The position numbers and the translations under genes were made by a program. A stretch of 64,000 bases of DNA from Latrodectus hesperus (lineage: Eukaryota > Arthropoda > Arachnida > Araneae > Theridiidae). The first letter of the stretch is position 1. The number at the start of each line of letters is the position of its first letter. Shown in pieces: positions 1 through 13,339 of this stretch. The stretch spans positions 36,406,113 to 36,470,112 of the forward strand of contig CM075853.1 in the NCBI GenBank assembly GCA_037975125.1. The letters run 5' to 3'. Below the pieces are notes generated by a model. It worked only from the letters and a program-made list of their open reading frames with translations. It did not search any database and had not been told where the DNA came from.

Positions 1-215
1 GGGTGTTCGTATGTATCAGATGGCTCGTGGGGTGTGTAAGGGTTGTCAGACGATATTTGACAGTTCTGGGAGGAAAGCGAGGTGGGAGAGATGCCGAATT
101 GAGAATGTAAAACTTGAATTCCTTAATGAACTCGTTATTCTGTAAAGAGGGAATTTTTTTTTAATGCATTTTCTTTCCGGTTCACTTGAAGAGCTGAGGT
201 CAATGTCGAGTACAG

Positions 216-970
<755 letters not shown>

Positions 971-971
971 A

Positions 972-1161
972 CTCCATGGCACGACAGCCCATTAGGGGCA
1001 AGGCCTACAGTGCTCATAACTGTTTTCATGACCGAGGGCCATGGGGTGCGAAGCATATGTCCCAGTTAGTGGTCAGCCTAACGTAAGACTCCCAGTGTTT
1101 AGTTTCCAAGCATGCTTGGTACTCAGTTAATCGACTCACTGAAGGGATGAAAGGCTGAAGT
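972..1161 (-). mobile_element. SINE family A copy, head missing
   Basis: This segment aligns by eye with the body of the fuller copy at 35735-35998. Shared blocks include GTGCGAAGCATATGTCCC, the block around CCAAGCATGCTTGG, and CACTGAAGGGATGAAAG. The tRNA-like head, which in this orientation would lie to the right of 1161, is absent, so the copy is 5'-truncated. Similarity looks to be roughly 80%. Orientation is inferred from the other copy. Confidence 0.75.
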
Positions 1162-1329
1162 CTTATATTTTAAGTCCGTCCAAATATGCTAATATATGTT
1201 TTGTAAATTATCGAATTGCACTAATGGATTCATAAATTATGTCCAAAAAGCGTAAGTGAATCATCACTCTCCAAACAGAAAGGAAAAAAACATGAACGGA
1301 AGAAAACAGAAGTACACTAAGCCACATCT

Positions 1330-1730
1330 TTCTCAGGGTGCATGTTCACCTGTAATCTCGAAACCAAAGTCTCACATCGTCATCTGAAGAGGCATTTATG
1401 TGTTTATTGTTTTGGTGTGAGGAAGGGAAAGAAAACCGTCTTCCCTTTTTTATCTCTCATTTCCTGTTAAACAATGGAGGCTGCAGATCGCAGTTTTTTT
1501 AGATTTTTAAGCACAAAAGGCTTCTTTCAGACGCAAAGTTCCAAAATAAGCATCGCACGAAGCGTTCACTGTGTTTGCATTCTTCACTTTCATGAGTATT
1601 TTCTTTTACGAAATCTTAGAGTGGTATTATCACAATGGGATAGGATTTCATCGATTTTTTGTTCTGATCACATTTCGGCGTACTACGGTTACAGAACATC
1701 CGGTTCCCGAGCCCGCTTCTCCTAATATTT
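1330..1730. other. GC-richer non-coding island
   Basis: This stretch is clearly richer in G+C and CpG than its flanks. It holds the words TTTGCAT (partial POU octamer) near 1577 and ACAATGG (SOX-like) near 1631. The 83-codon frame across 1474-1725 begins with ATG but resembles no family I recognise, and no splice sites frame it convincingly. It may be a conserved non-coding element. An unrecognised exon cannot be excluded. Confidence 0.35.
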
Positions 1731-2289
1731 GCTGAACAGAATTTTTAAAGATTTAGAAATATCCGTTCTGTATGTAAAGTTCTTTTATCCTAGTTCCTCA
1801 AGTGGTCATCACCTTTCTCTAACATATTTTTCTAGCCGAAATAGTCGGTTGTTAAAAAAAATGCTTGGAATTGAACTATTTTGCTTTAAGATAATTTAAA
1901 TTATCTTGTTTAATAATTACTATTATTAGGAGAATACTGTGAATGAATTCTCGTAATAATTAATCGATGTAATTTATTAAATTGCAGTTTGAAGTTATGT
2001 TAACATATTGTGATATTGTACCGCCATTTCTTATTGAAAGATATAAATGAAATGTGTTTTATTGAATCATAACCGGAAAGTTGTTTAATATTTCTCTTGT
2101 CTTTTTTTTAATATGTCAGAGATAACTAAATTTTTTATGTGTATATAATTGCATATTTCGAATTAAAATGCAAATTGTAATGAATTAACTATAAATTTAA
2201 AAAAAATATTAAATATTGTAGCATTTATGCTAATAAATACAAATATAAGTTATATTAATAATTATATCCTCATTATAAAAATAAATGAA
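1731..2289. other. AT-rich sequence, no feature seen
   Basis: This is AT-rich unique-looking sequence with no long frame, no tRNA-like boxes and no tandem repeat beyond short A or T runs. Confidence 0.6.
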
Positions 2290-2290
2290 A

Positions 2291-2564
2291 TGTTGTTGTC
2301 TTATGCCAGCTAGGCTGGCATTATGGGGTGCGCTGCTCCACTTTTCCCCAACTGAACCATATTTTGGTGTGGAGTACAACTTCCTCAGTACACACATGCC
2401 ATAGGAACTCGTTTACAGGGTAGGCAACTATTCATATCTCATTCCTACAAGGAAAAAACAAAGACAGGATAGAGAGAAAGTACATCCATGTCCGAACCGG
2501 GATTCGAACCCAGGACCTCCTCATCTGCTAACAGGTACGCTGAACATTAGACAATTTGGGCAGC
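2291..2564 (-). mobile_element. tRNA-derived SINE, family B
   Basis: On the minus strand the element starts near 2564 with a degraded tRNA-like head. The Pol III B box (TGGGTTCGAATCCC) lies near 2499-2512. The body contains a block close to CATGGATGTACTTTCTCTC, then GTTGCCTACCCTGTAAACG and CTATGGCATGTGTGTA, all shared with the plus-strand copy at 38977-39272. It ends at 2291 in a short (CAA)n-type tail after a GCTGGCATAAGAC block that differs from the 3' end of the 39 kb copy. It therefore belongs to the same family but has a variant 3' end. The A box is not well preserved, so present activity is unlikely. Confidence 0.85.
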
Positions 2565-2565
2565 A

Positions 2566-4929
2566 ATACATGAAATAATGTACGTGAATAAAATGTGCAG
2601 AATTGAAGCTAATCAAAAATTCAGTCATATTCCAACCAAATTAGTTGCAAATGTTATTATTAAATATCAAAGAGAACTTTTGTAAAATTAGATTAACCGT
2701 AATAGTATAAATTTACATTTAACGCTGCTTAAGTTCAATAAAATGTTGAATTATAAGTAATTCATAATAACCCATTTAAATTTATTTAAATTTGAAAAAT
2801 GCAAAATGTGAAGAATGGTGATAAAAAAATGGAACTGAAAATATAAAGAACACTACTTCTCGAAATAGAATGCTTGATATGAAATGTACTTTTGGTATAT
2901 ATTTTTTATATATTTTAAATATGGTATTTGGTAGATTGATGTATTTGGTATACTCATTTGAAATCATATTTATATATCAATACTGTTGTGGTTAAAACAA
3001 GAGTTTTGATATTAAGATCTATTTCTGTTTTCATTTGCCCTTAAAACATAAAAAATTATATATAAACAATTAATATTTTGATTTTTAGTTCGGGGATTTT
3101 CGTAGTGGTTTAGAATCTACTTTAAATTGTAGTTTTCTGCCTAATAGTTAACATTTGCTAAAAATGACCGTTAAACATCAAGCAAACCCACCCAACAATT
3201 TTCTCATCACGATAGCAATATCATTTTTCAACAACTTATAGATATCTCCTGGGGGAGATTTTGCATAATATCTGCGAGATCAGTTATTGAAACAACAAAT
3301 ATTTTATCTAAAAGCTAAAATAAATGTATGAAGGTGTATTTTTAGTCAGTTCTCGAAGTCACATTTGAATTGATTCTCTTAATTGAATTACTAAAAAATA
3401 AAATGTTATTTCTAACATATATGTGATGTATAATCAGGAAATTTCTAAAAATCTATCATCGGATTTCACTTTGTATCAAGGATTCAGAGCTGAACTGAGA
3501 CATAAGGGGTATGTCCTCTGGTAATAAATGTTTATAAAGAAAACCTCAATAAAAAATTGAAATTTTGTCATCTCTTTGATCTTGAAATACAGAATTAAAG
3601 TTTTTATTAAAACTAATCCTGATATTCCTGATGTAAAATCCTGTTGACGACCATGTGGTTTATCAAAATTATATTATTTTAATCCAATTATAAAGCATGA
3701 AACAAGAAAATCGAAACAGCAAACAATCGTCAGTCCTATTTATATTTACGTGATATCCTGCTTTCTTTTCTAATGATAGCATTACTTGAATGTCATTCGA
3801 ACGTATCCGGTAACTGTCACACCATCCCAGTTATTGAACTTGGAGAGGTGCCAGCCACTAGTGATAGTTAATAAACACGCAAAAAAAAAGAATGGAAAAA
3901 ATATGATAAAAATCGCCCTCTTTTAGGAAAAATAAATCCTTTTCCGGGGACTATAAAGAGTGATTTTCACGAAAAGTATAGATCCATAAATTCTAGTTAA
4001 GGAAAATGTATAAGTTACTGGTGTTCGTAATTCGAATTATGAAGGCTAATTTTTCTATCAAAATCTGTTTTATGTTCCTGGGAAGAGGGATATGTCATCT
4101 TTTTTTATAATTTATTGATCATGGAAAAGTAAGAAAGCAATTCTTATTTTAAAATTTAAAATGGAAAAATTAAATCCAGATTTTTTTAAATACTGGACAG
4201 AAGTAAGGTATCTAAATTTAAAAATTTGCAACGTATAATTAACAAGTAGATCTTAATTTTTCTGCTATACCATTTGTAATTAAAATATCTCTATGTGGAC
4301 ACTTTTGTATTCCTTTGAATGACATTCTCATTAAAACATTAGAGAATAATTATAATAGTCTTATGATATAGGTTTGGAGTCCATTTAACTTTTAGTAAGT
4401 ATTTAGTACAAATTGGAATTTGGGTCTCAAAGAAAACCTCGAGGCCCATTAATAATCCAGTCCATCAGATTTATTGCTAATTTGCATGAATATATGGAAC
4501 AGAAGACTTTTTTCCAGAACTGAAACAGAAGAATTTATTTTCAAAACAGAAGATTTTGGATGTTTTTGACACCGAAAATGAAACAGAATGTTAGTTTTTC
4601 TTCTTTTTTTAATGTTGCATTCTCAAAAATGATGATGACACTTTTGTATTTATTTTTATAAAATTTATACTATATTTATACATAGATTCAATCTTTCGCA
4701 TCAATCTAATTGATAATATTCACAGATAACAAACCAAAATTATAATACATAAAATCAGTGAATATTGTCCTTGGAAAAATTGTACCTCTTCTTCAGCGTG
4801 ACTTTAATTCCCTATTCAATACAAAGCATTTTAACGAGCTTAAAATAATTTTTCTGAACAGTGGCCGTGTTTATGTCATTAACTTTCGCATGTTCTGGAT
4901 GCAGAATGGCAGCACACAGCGACTCACTC
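2566..4929. other. AT-rich sequence, no feature seen
   Basis: This is AT-rich intergenic or intronic sequence with dense stops in all frames. The 61- and 65-codon frames within it are at chance level. I see no SINE, microsatellite or RNA gene. Confidence 0.55.
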
Positions 4930-5420
4930 GTTTTCTCAGATCATTTACCGGTTAATTCAAATTTCCAAGGGTAAAAGAAATTCCAATTACGTGGAAAAAT
5001 CGAAGATCAATCACCCCCTAAATCAAAGCGAGTCTCACGTACTGGCTGACTCACCGTTGTGACGTCACCGGTAGTCGTCGTCTGCAGTTATTGGGGGTCT
5101 GCAATCTCTTTAGAACATTAGACTCACTTAAAGAGGCAGGTAATGAGGCGGTACCGCATCAACTCTTCATAATAGCCCTACTATATCAATTAAGGCAAGA
5201 AATGGAAGTTGAAGGGGTAGAGCAGAGGGAGTAGCTTATAATAATAATCTGAAGGGGTACACGCCCCTTTAGATGCCAGGAAACCTTTCGAGATTGAGAT
5301 AAATGGGAAATGCTGCAACGTAGTCCTGATTTATGGACGTGGGGGAAGGGGTTGATATGAAAATCATATTTGAGGCAGGGTGGTGCTTCAGGTTAATCAG
5401 CCCTAGTATACAAACGGTTA
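4930..5420. promoter_or_regulatory. GC-richer island with Grainyhead-, TCF- and CRE-like sites
   Basis: This 490-bp GC-richer block lacks a long frame. It contains ACCGGTT (Grainyhead-like) at 4947-4953, ATCAAAG (TCF/LEF core) near 5023, and a perfect TGACGTCA cAMP-response palindrome at 5060-5067. A short inverted repeat, AAGGGG and CCCCTT, flanks about six bases near 5250-5268. The motifs are seen directly. An enhancer or promoter role is inference. Confidence 0.4.
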
Positions 5421-6145
5421 TTTCATAATCGTCATCTTACTGGTGATGTTCGATTCACTAAATGATCATTCTTGCTCACTTATTTCAATTCTCTTTGTTT
5501 TAAATATCACGTGTGAAGTAATTTTGACGTATGATAGGTCTTGGATAAAAATCATCCTGAAAAATCATATCTTAATTTTAAAATTAATAAAAATATAATG
5601 AAAAAAATGACTTCAACCGAACTAAGATCGAAAAGTATAAAAAAAAATCAGCACAAACAAAATCAGTAAGCAATTTGTGTTTGGAATGAGTAATTCTTGA
5701 GTTTCATTCGTTTGATAAGTGCAAAAAAGAAGAAGGAAAATCAATTGACATGTTTGATTAAACAAATATAAGTGATAAAGTTACACAATCATTAAATGCG
5801 ATTATATTCCATTCAGTTTAGGTAAATGTTGATTCATTTTGCATCAAATATAGTTATGCAAATGAAAATTTTCTACGATTTTGTAAATCTTCCCAGACAT
5901 TTTTTTACAAGATGTTTTAGAAGATTTTATTTTTTCTTATAAAATTCCCATAATTGACTTTTTACACAAAATTGCGCAAATAATATTGCAATAAAATGTG
6001 CAAATAATATTGCAAAATTCTAACTAAACATTTTCTTACATGATATTGAGCAAAATCAGGCTTTGATATGTAAGTTGATAAAACAATTTCCAGCTTTCAT
6101 TATTAAAAAGCGTAACCAATGCTATGAATCAAATGTATCTCTTAA
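5421..6145. other. AT-rich sequence with a small direct repeat
   Basis: A 16-bp word, GCAAATAATATTGCAA, occurs twice, at 5976-5991 and 6000-6015. The first copy overlaps a C/EBP-like ATTGCGCAA. Nothing else is visible here. Confidence 0.6.
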
Positions 6146-6171
6146 AACTCTGTGATAATTATCACAGAGTT
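6146..6171. repeat. Perfect 26-bp palindrome
   Basis: Thirteen bases (AACTCTGTGATAA) are followed immediately by their exact reverse complement, with no loop. It could extrude as a cruciform or bind a dimeric protein. No flanking duplication is apparent, so I do not call it a transposon. Confidence 0.9.
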
Positions 6172-6753
6172 CATTTAGAGAAATTTTTACCATTTCAAAT
6201 ATTAGAGTTATTCTCTTAACGACTGTCAATGACTTGAGTATAATTCTACAACCCTTCTTTCTAGATATAATAAAACATATTCAATTCTGAAAAAACGTCA
6301 TGTGAATGTAAAATAACAATGCATTTCTTCTTGTCTCGCTTACAGTCATTCACTTTCACTGAAATAAAATTTAAGTGGCTTCCTTTGGATAGATTCTTAT
6401 ACTTAGCTTTCTTACAGAAGTACAGTTTTTAATACAACTGATACTAATAAGATTGAAGTAACAAAGGAGGCCGTCTTAATAATTTATCTTTTATATGTAT
6501 ATATATATTTCGTGTATTATATTAAAAAAAGAGATAAATATTTTACATCTCTTAGATATACCCTTTATCTTATAATTAATAGAAAAATAACTGAAAAATT
6601 CATTGAAACGTCACTACTAAATTACTACTGAAAGATGTAAATGTATTTGTGTTATTAAAAACCTGTATCACTAATAACTTTCTAAAGGCGTTTGCCTTGC
6701 AATTTCTACCTTCCTTTAATGATCAACGAATGTATATATATTTTTTCAATACC
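6172..6753. other. AT-rich sequence, no feature seen
   Basis: This is AT-rich sequence with a very short TA run near 6497. No gene, RNA or dispersed repeat is recognised. Confidence 0.55.
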
Positions 6754-6963
6754 CGGCTGATCGTAGGATTAATCAGCTCAGCGCCACATAGGACAAAGGC
6801 GATGATAACTTATGCAGGACAACCAGTGGATGTTCCGTCTTTGCCCCAAAAGTGGGGGGAAAAAAACCAGAAAGAGAGGAACAACCATGCCCAAATTAGG
6901 ATTCGAACCCGGGACCTCCTACTTCTAAGTTTGGATCTAAATCCACTTCGCCATCAGTTGGCA
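6754..6963 (-). mobile_element. tRNA-derived SINE, family B-like
   Basis: Read on the minus strand, a tRNA-like head begins at 6963 with an A-box-like GATGGCGAAGTGG, followed by a near-perfect B box (GGGTTCGAATCCT) at about 6899-6911. Then GGGCATGG and a pyrimidine-rich run resemble the start of the family B body. The 3' half is diverged but ends with a GATCAGCCGGGTAT-like block reminiscent of the end of the 2291-2564 copy. A 122-codon frame on the opposite strand runs antisense through this element and is an artefact. Confidence 0.7.
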
Positions 6964-8339
6964 AGAATGCATAACTTAATTGTTAATATGCATGAGTACA
7001 AAAAGAATATCTTGTGATAAGTTTCTTTTTCTTAATCGTTAAGAATCAAGCAACTAAATTATTTTAGTCTTTTAATGCTTGTAAATTTTATAACGACTGA
7101 ATTATTGTAAATTTCACACAGATCATTTTTGTCCTATTTCTCCAAAAACCATCTTTAATGAAAAATTCTGAGGAAAAAATTAATCCGCATTTAAGTCATA
7201 TCTTTTATCTTTTTAAATGCGTGTAGAGTGTCATGTACATTTATTAGAATTAGAGGAATTATATCCAATCTTTTAAATTATTTAATAAAATTTTCAATAA
7301 ATTCAGAAGTAAAAATTATATTAGATTGAAACTTGCTTAGAAAGTATTTTTACAGACTTTTTTTTTTTTTATCTCACCTTCTTTAACGTAACTTTAAAAT
7401 TATTAAACTTTTAATTTTAGTTATTTTTGGGTGATTTAGATTAAAAAAAGAGAAAAGATATTTTTACACCTATGTTGAAATTCAAAAATTATGTATTAGA
7501 GAACATTATTTGGAAAAACAGTGTTATGCATTTTTAAGCAGATATCTCAAACGTCTAAAAAATATAAAATTAAATAAATATATAATTATCGAGCACAAGA
7601 AGTATTCTGTTAGGCAAAATATTAAAATATGAAAAAAGGTTTTTAATATATCATTTATATTTAAAAATGATCCCACTATAAACTCCATAAATATCACCAG
7701 TAATTTATGCATTAATCCTACATATTATATTTCTCGTACATTTCACCAGAAAAGAAAAATTCAATAAATGTTCTTTAAGAGTGATTAGACTTTTTTATAG
7801 GCTCCAGTTTTAGTATAATATCCAGCAATGAAAGTGGCAAAATCGTTTTTCGATAAAATACATATATTTGGTCATAAATATCATCACCGCGTTCAGATTT
7901 TAATGAATTCATTTCGCTAAAAACGGCTTTCAAAATTGGTTCACACGCAGCTTTTCGCCATTAACTTCAGGGTCGAAAAAATATATTTAAAAAAATGAGA
8001 TAGGGATTTTTATATTATGGAGTATTGAGTTATATTCTTTATAAAACCCCTTCTTATTCAAGGATCATAAAACTGTTAATTTACTACTGCTCATAAATTT
8101 GACCCCTCCCCTATTTATGTTCGCCACTTCAAAATTAAAGCTTTCGGGTTTTACCCTCTCCTCATGCCGTGGGAGTGGGTAAAAAAATTCGTTAATAAAG
8201 TTCTAAAAACACGTTAAGAAACGTAGAAGTTGAAAATTCTACTTATGCTTCCACATTTTTTATTCGAAAAATTAAAAGCAAATTATTAAAAATGCCAAAG
8301 TTATAAAGTGCTGCCCCGTCCAATTTGTGGGGATGTATT
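6964..8339. other. AT-rich sequence, no feature seen
   Basis: This is AT-rich sequence with dense stops. GC rises modestly from about 7900 onward, leading into the island at 8340. No gene is recognised. Confidence 0.5.
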
Positions 8340-8990
8340 ACAGAAATTCCTGTTTGAAAAGTGAACTTGGGTAAGGCATTTTCTCAACTTCTTTTTATGT
8401 ACATCAACCGCAAACTATGCGCTTTATTAAATACATTCCATCCTGCTTCACTTTCACGATTTTTTTTATTGCCATTTATGGTTTACTCCACTAGATTTTC
8501 CTTTTCCTTATTTTATTTGTTTTTGATAAATTTTATTTTTAGTGCGCAAAGTCGGTGCATTTTTATGCTCTTATTTATTTATTTTTAAATCTCTCTCTTG
8601 TGGAGGGAAAAATGGCAGGATTTCGGGAAAAGTATTTCGGGTTTTTTCCTTGTCTACCGTCCCTACACCTTAGCTTGTCTCCGGCTTTGACTTGTTATGT
8701 GTGGTTTTTACGACATGGATTCCACAGTTTCTCGGCGCCAGGGTACGCGAAAGGTTGTTCTTCCCCGTGTATTGGGGAAGAAGTATTTTTATGTACCCTT
8801 CTCCCTCACATTCTTGTTGTCGGTGGTGTAAAGTTCGAACAATTTTTGCGGTTTATATTAAAGTTGCGGTCGTAAGCCGATCAAAGCAGATATCGCTTTT
8901 ATTACCGCGGTGTTCCGCAAAATTGAAAATTCGCGAGAAAGTCAAATGGATCGCCGTCTTAATCTTGATTTAAGTTCTTGCTCGAGAAAT
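8340..8990. promoter_or_regulatory. GC- and CpG-richer island with a TCF-like site
   Basis: This is one of the longest islands (about 650 bp). It retains many CpGs and contains ATCAAAG (TCF/LEF core) at 8880-8886, then TTTTATTACCGCGGTG from about 8897. Three overlapping plus-strand frames of 75 to 106 codons in different phases cross it and none has recognisable domains. That points to base composition rather than coding. A conserved non-coding element is the best guess. Confidence 0.4.
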
Positions 8991-10239
8991 TGCTTATGGA
9001 AAAGGAAATGCCATATCCATAATCCACTTATACGCCATATTGAAAATAGTCAATAGTTTATTTTTATTTGAGAGTTATTAAATTTTACTAAAACAATTCA
9101 GAAAGCAAATAATGTAATAACTTTGCTATAATCTTCCTATTAATATTTTTTTTTGGAATAGCATTTTAAAAAAGCACTTACACTGTGTTTTGATATCGCA
9201 CACACACATTTATAAGTTTCTTATATATTATAACATTCTACAGTAATAATTTTTGAAGAGACCTTTATTCGATCAATGTATGCAAAATATTTTTCTAAGC
9301 ATTTAGGGTTAATACTCTTAGTTTTAAATATAATTGATTACGAATGTTCTCCTGATGGAAACAAAACGTCTCATTAATATAGTGAACTGACTAAAAATTT
9401 TAAAAAATGCTTACATGTTGTAAAATATGTATTACAATATCATATATTTTTTCTCATAATTATAGTAACTTTATTTGCGTACACTTAAGCACTTTTGGGA
9501 AGGTTAAATAGTTTTACTTTTCAATCAGATGTAAAAATGATAACACACTTTTAAAATTTATAATAATTCATTTTTTTTTATCAAACTTGTTGTTTTATTG
9601 AGACGCTCTTACTAATTTTATTGAAGTTTTTTGTGCGGAATTGCTTTTGTTAATTAATATTTGACTGATTTAATGTCATAATTAATAGTCATGAGTGATT
9701 CATTACTAAAAATTTGAATATAACTTATATAAAATCTTCTTTATATTGTAATTTTTTCAGTCCTTTCATAAGTTTTCTAGTTTTAAATATAGATATTGCT
9801 CTAGCTTAAATATATATTGTATTTTGTTAAATAAGAAAGCAATTTTCGCACATTCATTTTATAACACGAATATCATGTTTGCATGTTATAAAACTAAAGT
9901 CACCCTACTGTTAAAGGATCCAATCAGATAAAGAAGCCTTAAAAAACAAAATAAAATATCTCTTATTAACATTAACATGCTAGTTAATATTTTAATCTTA
10001 ATTCCTAAAAGCCCCTGATTTTCATAAAATCTTAATGGGACAGTTATACAGAATTTGTGTTTAACAAATTTGATCACAATGTCTCTTATTTAACTTTAAA
10101 AAATACAGTTAAATCTTATAAACAAAAATTTGATATTTTTTAGAAATTAAAGTTTATTAGAATAATTTTGAATAATATTTCACATTGTTCATTTTAAATG
10201 TGATTTGAATCAAAAATCAAAATAAGTTTCACATAAGCG
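8991..10239. other. AT-rich sequence, no feature seen
   Basis: This is AT-rich sequence with T and A runs and no long frame, SINE or microsatellite. Confidence 0.6.
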
Positions 10240-10740
10240 ATATTGATTCCAACAATGCACCTTGAAAACGTGTTTGATAAATGGCTTCAAAACGGAAATT
10301 GTTTCCACTCGACAAACATTCTCTACCGCAATCAATCTAAAACTCTACACACATGTTTCAAATAATTCCATCCAGTCTAGAATAATTATACCATAGTAAG
10401 CCACTTGAAAAGCAATTCTCCTCGAACTGGATGTCGCCAACAAGTAAGCCAAGGGATTGATTCTCGTTTTCAGTGATTCAGCCTGTCTGTATCAGTGGTA
10501 AGTACCCGACAGCAATTAGTAGATGAGAAGACAGGAAACAGCCGTTTCCTTATTTAACCCATCCCCCCTTATGATATCGCCAAGAAGCCGCCCATTTGAT
10601 CCGGGCGCTACACAAGGCGATAAACTTTTCAACCAGCTATTTAGGGCTATTGTCTTCTCTCTTGCTACATATGCTCGCCCTTTTATTTTTGTAATTATTT
10701 CAATTCCTTTTGGATGGTAGCCCGATGAGAACATAGAATC
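10240..10740. other. GC-richer non-coding island
   Basis: The densest part is 10500-10740. It contains the inverted pair GGAAAC and GTTTCC around 10537-10550 and a MEF2-like CTATTTAGGG near 10638. Frames of 65 and 72 codons lie on opposite strands over the same bases, as expected when stops are scarce by composition. I recognise no protein. Confidence 0.35.
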
Positions 10741-13339
10741 GTAAAAAGAGTTATCTGTCTGTCGGAGTAAGCTTTGGAATGGTAACTTTTTGTATAAAAG
10801 AACTCCTTTATTGTATCTTGTTTCTTGTGATAAATACTGAAAGCTCCCGGATTTATTCTCGTATTTCTGTAATGCTCTATGAATAAAGATTGAGCTTTAC
10901 TTTAACTACAGTCTTGCATTTGTATATTATGTGTATCTGTCTTTTAAAATATGCTGCAAAGCATTTTGATTGAAAGTAATTAATTTTAAATTTTGATTTT
11001 ATAAACATAGATTTTATTTAATTTGATAAAAATCATTTAATTTAAATATGTTATGAGAGAGATTAAGGCTCTATTTACTTAATGATAATGTTTTTAACAT
11101 TGGTTTTATTTTTAAAATATCCATAAATTACGTAATATCGAGAGCCGGCTTCAAATAATGAAACATGTGGCACAAAAACAAAAAATTAATTACTCGTTGC
11201 CTCAAAACAAAATTTCTTCATTTCTGAAACAATACTTACGAAGCGTGTTCATTGATTCCCACTAAATTACAAATAATTGGAAATGTGTCAAAATGCCATT
11301 AGCTTCGTATAGTGTTTACAAAATCTACTGATATTAATCTGATTATATCTTGTCAACAAAAGTTCCAGAAAAATGTTAATCGATAGCAAAAATAAAAGTT
11401 GTTTAATAACGACAAATTGTATATTCTTATAAGTGACATTGTATTAAAAAAGTTTTATATTTAAATCATAAAAAGGATTCATACATTATTTAAATATAAG
11501 CCTTATTAAGTAAAAGATTAATAATTAAATAATGTGATGTTTGTAACATATTTGAGAAAAGAATTAATATCAACTTTTAGAACATAACCAGCATTAACTA
11601 CCAAAAAGTTATATTTTATTGTATTTTAATCACTAATGAATATTGGAAACAAAACAATTTTAAATTCAAGTTACTATCAATTTATGTCGTCAATTGCTTA
11701 CAAAATGAACATTCTTCGATATAAAAGAAATATATTAAACAACTGCAAGGTATTTATTAAAAAATTTGTTATTCAAAACTTCTGAATAAAAATGTAAATT
11801 TTTTGTGATCATTTAAGGAATTTAAAAGAATATTACTTTTCAAATTTCAATTTTTTCAGGGAATTTAAGTTTTTGCTTAGAAGAAATGTTGTTATTAGAG
11901 AGTATATCATTTAAAATTCAATCAACATCATCCAAGAAGAAACAATCTAGCTAGAAATAGTTATTCTTAAATTTCTATTTTGAATTTAAAAATCTGTTAA
12001 TGAGTAGGCTTTAAAAATTAATCAAAATAGAATTAATGATAAGAATAAAGTGTTAGAGAAAAGAGGAAATAAATCTTTTTAATCACAAAGTTTTCTACAT
12101 ATCTTCCTTCCTCTTACCTTTAAATTGTATAATGCAAGAAATTCATGTGTATTACCTCTCCTCCGTTATTAAAAAACCGGATATTAAATTAAATATTTTT
12201 TCGCACGTTGTATTAATACTTTGAATATATGAATTCAGAACAATTCTTTTATAAAATCAGAATGCAATAAATAAGCAATTTTCAATCATCGTTAAAAAAA
12301 TAAAAAAGTGCAATTTAATTTTAAAAAATGCAAAGTTTATTATTGTTTATGAACGTTTTTTTCTTTTTTTCAATTCTCGACAAGACGCTAAAACTTAATT
12401 TTAAAAAAAGGTGTTTAATAGATAGATTTTAACATATATTGTGTCACTTTTTCGTAGAAAGGAGTACAAACAGCTGTACAAAAAGAAATATTATGAAATT
12501 ACGGTAAGTTAACTTCAAATACTAAACAAAATGTTCTAAGAACAAAGTTTATAACACTATTACGTTTGTTACATCGTGTTCCAAAAGAAACATATCAAAA
12601 CGGTTTCCATATTTACAAAAAATTTGTGCCACGAAAATACTATTATTATATTTATTATTTTAACCAGAAGTACTCAAAATGAGTTAAACGAAGTAAATTA
12701 TGCTTCAGTGGATTACTTAATGATTTTAGAGAAATAGAAATGTATATAATTATGCACAAATAAATTGAGTTTCCATGACATATGAAGTAATTTCACAATA
12801 AATTGTACTAAATGATTATTCTTAATTTAAATGATATTTTTACAAAGGAATATTTTTTAAATATGTGAATAATAATTAGTTTATTCCAAAGTTAATAACT
12901 GATACAAAATATGAGAAAAATTTCAGAATAAATTATTCGAAAAAAAATATAGATTAAAAAACGAATGTTACCGAATAGAAAGAAAACAGTTTTATTTTGT
13001 CTGAGGAGAAACAGACCAAATGAAACCTTTTTCTTTAGCTCGAGTAACTATCTTGGATAGTAAGACAGGAAACTGTAATTTTTTATTTGATTAAAGGATT
13101 TAAAAGCCGAAAGCTGCTTACAGATCACAAGTCAATACTGCAAGATACAATATGCTAATATTAATCAGCAGTTCAACTATAAGAGAGACCACACAGACCC
13201 ATTTTACAAAAAGTTTAAGCAATATCTTTTGATATTCAACGGGGACATGTAAAAGGAAGACAATTTTTTACTGTTGATAATGAAGCTAGTTGTTTATGGA
13301 ACAAACCGTCTAACTAATAATGGATGCACTGGCTTCTTA
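10741..13339. other. AT-rich sequence, no feature seen
   Basis: This is a long AT-rich stretch with stops throughout. I found no tRNA-like boxes, tandem arrays or coding remnants in it. Confidence 0.55.

Noticed and set aside
6649..7017. 122-codon plus-strand frame
   Set aside because: It runs antisense through a tRNA-derived SINE and includes its B box, so it is not a gene.
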